This document shows, one piece after another, positions 61,584 through 64,000 of a DNA stretch of 64,000 bases (the stretch's first letter is position 1; every line of letters begins with the position of its first letter). The DNA comes from Moniliella sp. 'wahieum'. Lineage: Eukaryota > Basidiomycota > Moniliellomycetes > Moniliellales > Moniliellaceae. The stretch spans positions 372,001 through 436,000 of the forward strand of contig RSEE01000046.1 of assembly GCA_003971905.1 (NCBI GenBank), given 5' to 3'. Under the pieces are notes generated by a model that worked only from the letters and a program-made list of their open reading frames with translations, was not told where the DNA came from and made no database searches. Both the position numbers and the translations under genes were made by a program.

Positions 61584-64000
61584 TCAAGCTTGAACTTCAA
61601 GCACTCGGTGCCGCAAAGAAGGCGCGCCAAATTGGTCCAGCTCGGGCAGGCTAGCCAGAGCCTGGACCTCGCCCACCGCACGCGGCGAGAGCAGAGTCTG
61701 GATCGCGGCTGCCTGGGCCAAGGCCAGGACGGCACGGGGGCAGCGGAGGTGAGACCAGGCGGTGCGTCAGGCTGGGACGGAGCATGCAAAGCGCGACACG
61801 CTTGCAGCAGGGCGACCAAGGCACCCGCTAACGTATCGCCTGCCCCGGTCGTACTTACCACCCGCTCCGCACCCAGTTGGAGCGGAGGCGGGACATGGAT
61901 TAGTTCCCACTCGAGCAAGCCTGTGGGCCAAAGCTGGCCATGCGCCACGTCGTGCCCTCCTTCCAATCTTCCGTGGGGGGCAGGGGGGCAGGTGGGCAGC
62001 ACACTAGGTGGTAACGCGAGCAGAACACCCTGTGGACCGAGGGTGAGGGCAACGGGCCCAACCAGATGGGTGAAAGCCAAAAGTTGCGGTAAGGTGCCCA
62101 TCTTGTCCTCGGGCGCAGGGGGGAGGAGCGCAGCCAAGGCTTGATCGGCTTGTACCCCTTTGACGGTTTGGAAAGTGGACAAGAACGCCTCTGGTGCAAG
62201 CTGTTCCGCATGGGTCACCATCCTCTTCAATTCGAGCAGGTTAGGGGTGACAAGGCGCGTGCCCTTCGTTCTGCTCGCTTCTCCTTGCGCCGCCATCAAC
62301 GCTTCCACTGCCCGCACAGACTTGACCGCCGATGTAGGCTCCACCAGCGCTATTCCGCCCTCCGCACTGTTCTTCTCGAGCGCACCACGAAGGGTGGGTA
62401 CGGGCAGATTACTGTCCAGCACCATGGCCGCAGGAATCGTATTGGCAGCGTCATCGATACCGGCTCCCAAGCCAGCGGCAATCTGTTCCGTCGTCATCCG
62501 CTCCACCAATGATGTCTGGATCGCCCCCATTCCAACTCGCCGTTGGCGTCGAGGACGAGCGAGGCGGTGGGCGTGCCTTCCTGAGCGCTGTGGGCAGTGA
62601 GGCGGAGCAAGCCATCCATCCGCAGCTCGGGCGTTTCGGCGGCCCACAGTGTCTGAAGAAACATGGCGATCGGGTCATTCTGATTGATTGGTCCCACAAA
62701 GCGAACTGAACCTGGGCCAGGAAGAAGATGGGTGGGTGCATGTGGCGCCAGGGAGAGAGTATCAAGCATACGTTGCGCCGCTTCCGCCATGTTCGACCCA
62801 CGCCACCCAACGAGCGCGCACTGTACCTGGGCCAGTGGTATGGCGAGCGTGGGCAGCGTCAACAAGAAGTTGGGTTGTAATGTCCAGCACCGCACCACCA
62901 ATCACGTTGATCCAGGGTGCAGGAAGAGACTGACTAGAAACGCCCGATGGCGCACGCTGTCCGATTCAGCAAGACGAGGGGAAGAAAAAGGTGCATTTCG
63001 CATCAGCCCCACCGCGTATAGGATCTACGCATCCACCAGAATCAGTCACTCACCTCCTGGCCCGGCTGCACTGAGGCATACACCTTTTCCTCGGCCGGCC
63101 GGCTGTTGAGGCGGGCGAGATCAACGGCAGTCCAGGCGGCGAGCTTGGCATTGTTGGTAACCAGCGCCACATTCGAATCGACCGAGGCAGGGCACAATTC
63201 CTTGACCCGCTTCAAGAGCCAAGGTGTGGCATCCTTACCCGAGGAAGCAATTCCTTGCTCCTCCGATTCCCGCACTGCCTGCTCCACCACTGCTGTGATC
63301 TCCTCACCCATCTCGTGCTCGATCGGGATCGGAACCCCAAACACCAGCCCGCCAGCCAGGTGGGCCCGATGAGAAGCAGCAATCCACGCAGCTGCGTGCT
63401 GTGTTCCGGCAATCGGGCACCTGCCGTGTCGACGCGGCGGTATAGAACGAAGGAAAGGCGGTGTGGTGTTCAAGGCGGTGGCCCAGGAGCCCGGGGTCGC
63501 CGAAGGCAATTCGTACTCGGCGGCTGGCAGCCTGCGCGCCTGGCGAAAGGCAGCTACACTCACCCCTTGAGTTTCAAGGTACTCGAGTGTACGAGGAATG
63601 TCAAGAATTGACTTGGCGCCCGAACAAAACACTGCCACAGGCGTCCGACCCAGCTCTGCCAGGTCGGCTGAAACGTCGAGGGAGTTGTGGCCGCCACGGT
63701 GCACACCGCCAATGCCACCAGTGGCAAAGATGGGGATGCCGGCCGCATGAGAGAGAACCATGGTGCCGCTCACCGTTGTGCCGCCCACCGCCAGGCCCAG
63801 CAGCCAGCACACGTGCAATGTCTCGTCGCGACGTCTTGACGGGCGCTGGGGTGCCCTCGGCAGGCGGCTCGGCGAGACGGGCGAGTTGGGCGGGGGTGAG
63901 TCCGACGAGGGCCTTGCCGTCGATCAGAGCCGTGGTGGCAGGCACGGCGCCGGCGGTGCGCACCATGTTCTCGACTTGGTTCGCGGCCTCGAGGTTGCGC
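61584..64000 (-). CDS. Fused pseudouridine-5'-phosphate glycosidase / pseudouridine kinase (5' part outside window)
   Basis: Bifunctional enzyme for pseudouridine breakdown: a PfkB-type kinase makes pseudouridine-5'-phosphate and the glycosidase splits it to uracil and ribose-5-phosphate. The upstream half (64000 to about 63050) is PsuG-like: VRTAGAVPATTALIDGKALV, VKTSRRDIARVLA, GGTTVSGTMVLSHAAGIPIF, ATGGIGGVHRGGHNSLDVSA, ELGRTPVAVFCSGAKSILDI, TLEYLETQGVSV and IEHEMGEEITAVVEQAVRES. An intron 62930-63053 (GTGAGT to CAG, 124 nt) joins VQPGQE to SLPAPWINVIGGAVLDITT, the start of the kinase half. GGVGRNMAEAAQRML, VTPNLLELKRMV, and the PfkB signature VVSTTGAGDTLAGALVALLQ follow, ending FGAPSLRHRVLEVQA with TGA at 61584. 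Several one-base slips. The start codon and the first part of the glycosidase are beyond the right edge. Confidence 0.92.

Noticed and set aside
2432-64000. Programmed ribosomal frameshifting or RNA editing as the cause of broken frames
   Set aside because: Slips occur in nearly all gene types at varied sites without a common slippery motif, and other genes are clean; sequence error is simpler. Kept only as a point to test with transcripts.
1-64000. Transposons, retroelements or viral genes
   Set aside because: No reverse transcriptase, transposase, integrase or terminal repeats recognised in any frame.

Overview
The window looks like nuclear DNA of a GC-rich fungus, most likely a basidiomycete. 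Genes are close together and carry zero to three short GT-AG introns (43-125 nt in the cases I could resolve). They include fungal-type genes: ERG28, the glycerophosphocholine acyltransferase GPC1, a HAL4-type kinase, a TAO3/mor2 (Furry) homologue and a Kre9-type GPI protein. The low intron number in an 8 kb Furry gene and the short intergenic micro-repeats suggest a Ustilaginomycotina-like lineage. That placement is inference. I see no rRNA, transposon or CRISPR array.

A caution governs every coordinate. Many conserved genes change reading frame without an intron, and the slips I could follow nearly all match one missing base, often in a G or C run. I read this as uncorrected single-base deletions in the assembly. 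CDS spans therefore run from the supported start to the supported stop; most are not single open frames. TRM8, the NAC-alpha-like gene, most of the MAP kinase, most of the 48.2-49.7 kb gene and 1.8 kb of the HAL4 gene are intact.

Layout, left to right: 2.4 kb without a recognisable gene; ALG9 (+); TRM8 (-) divergent from NAA20 (+); a Kre9-like secreted GPI protein (+); UFD1 (-); an unrecognised candidate (-); alpha-acetolactate decarboxylase (-); a C2H2 finger protein (+); a RAD51 paralogue (+) convergent with OXA1 (-); a NIPA-type magnesium transporter (-); SED5 (-) head to head with a PEP12-like Qa-SNARE (+); GPC1 (+); a Dabb-domain protein (+) convergent with a small membrane protein (-); a DUF1640/MCUR1-like mitochondrial protein (+); tRNA-Thr(UGU) (-); a MAP kinase with an SEY activation motif (+); a sugar transporter (-); a HAL4/SAT4-type kinase with a very large insert (-); 2.7 kb of intergenic DNA; a divergent NAC-alpha-like protein (-); an unrecognised mitochondrial membrane protein (+); an 8 kb TAO3/mor2/Furry gene (+); a superoxide-dismutase-fold mitoribosomal protein (-); ERG28 (-); and the 3' part of a fused pseudouridine-5'-phosphate glycosidase/pseudouridine kinase (-) cut by the right edge.

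There is no biosynthetic cluster. Shared themes are membrane traffic and ER functions (ALG9, SED5, PEP12-like, UFD1, ERG28, GPC1), mitochondrial biogenesis (OXA1, SOD-fold mitoribosomal protein, DUF1640 protein, the unknown 48 kb protein) and signalling or morphogenesis (MAPK, HAL4-like kinase, Furry). The most unusual non-coding signal is a set of short intergenic arrays built from a palindromic hexamer plus one base (period 7), found with at least five different hexamers.
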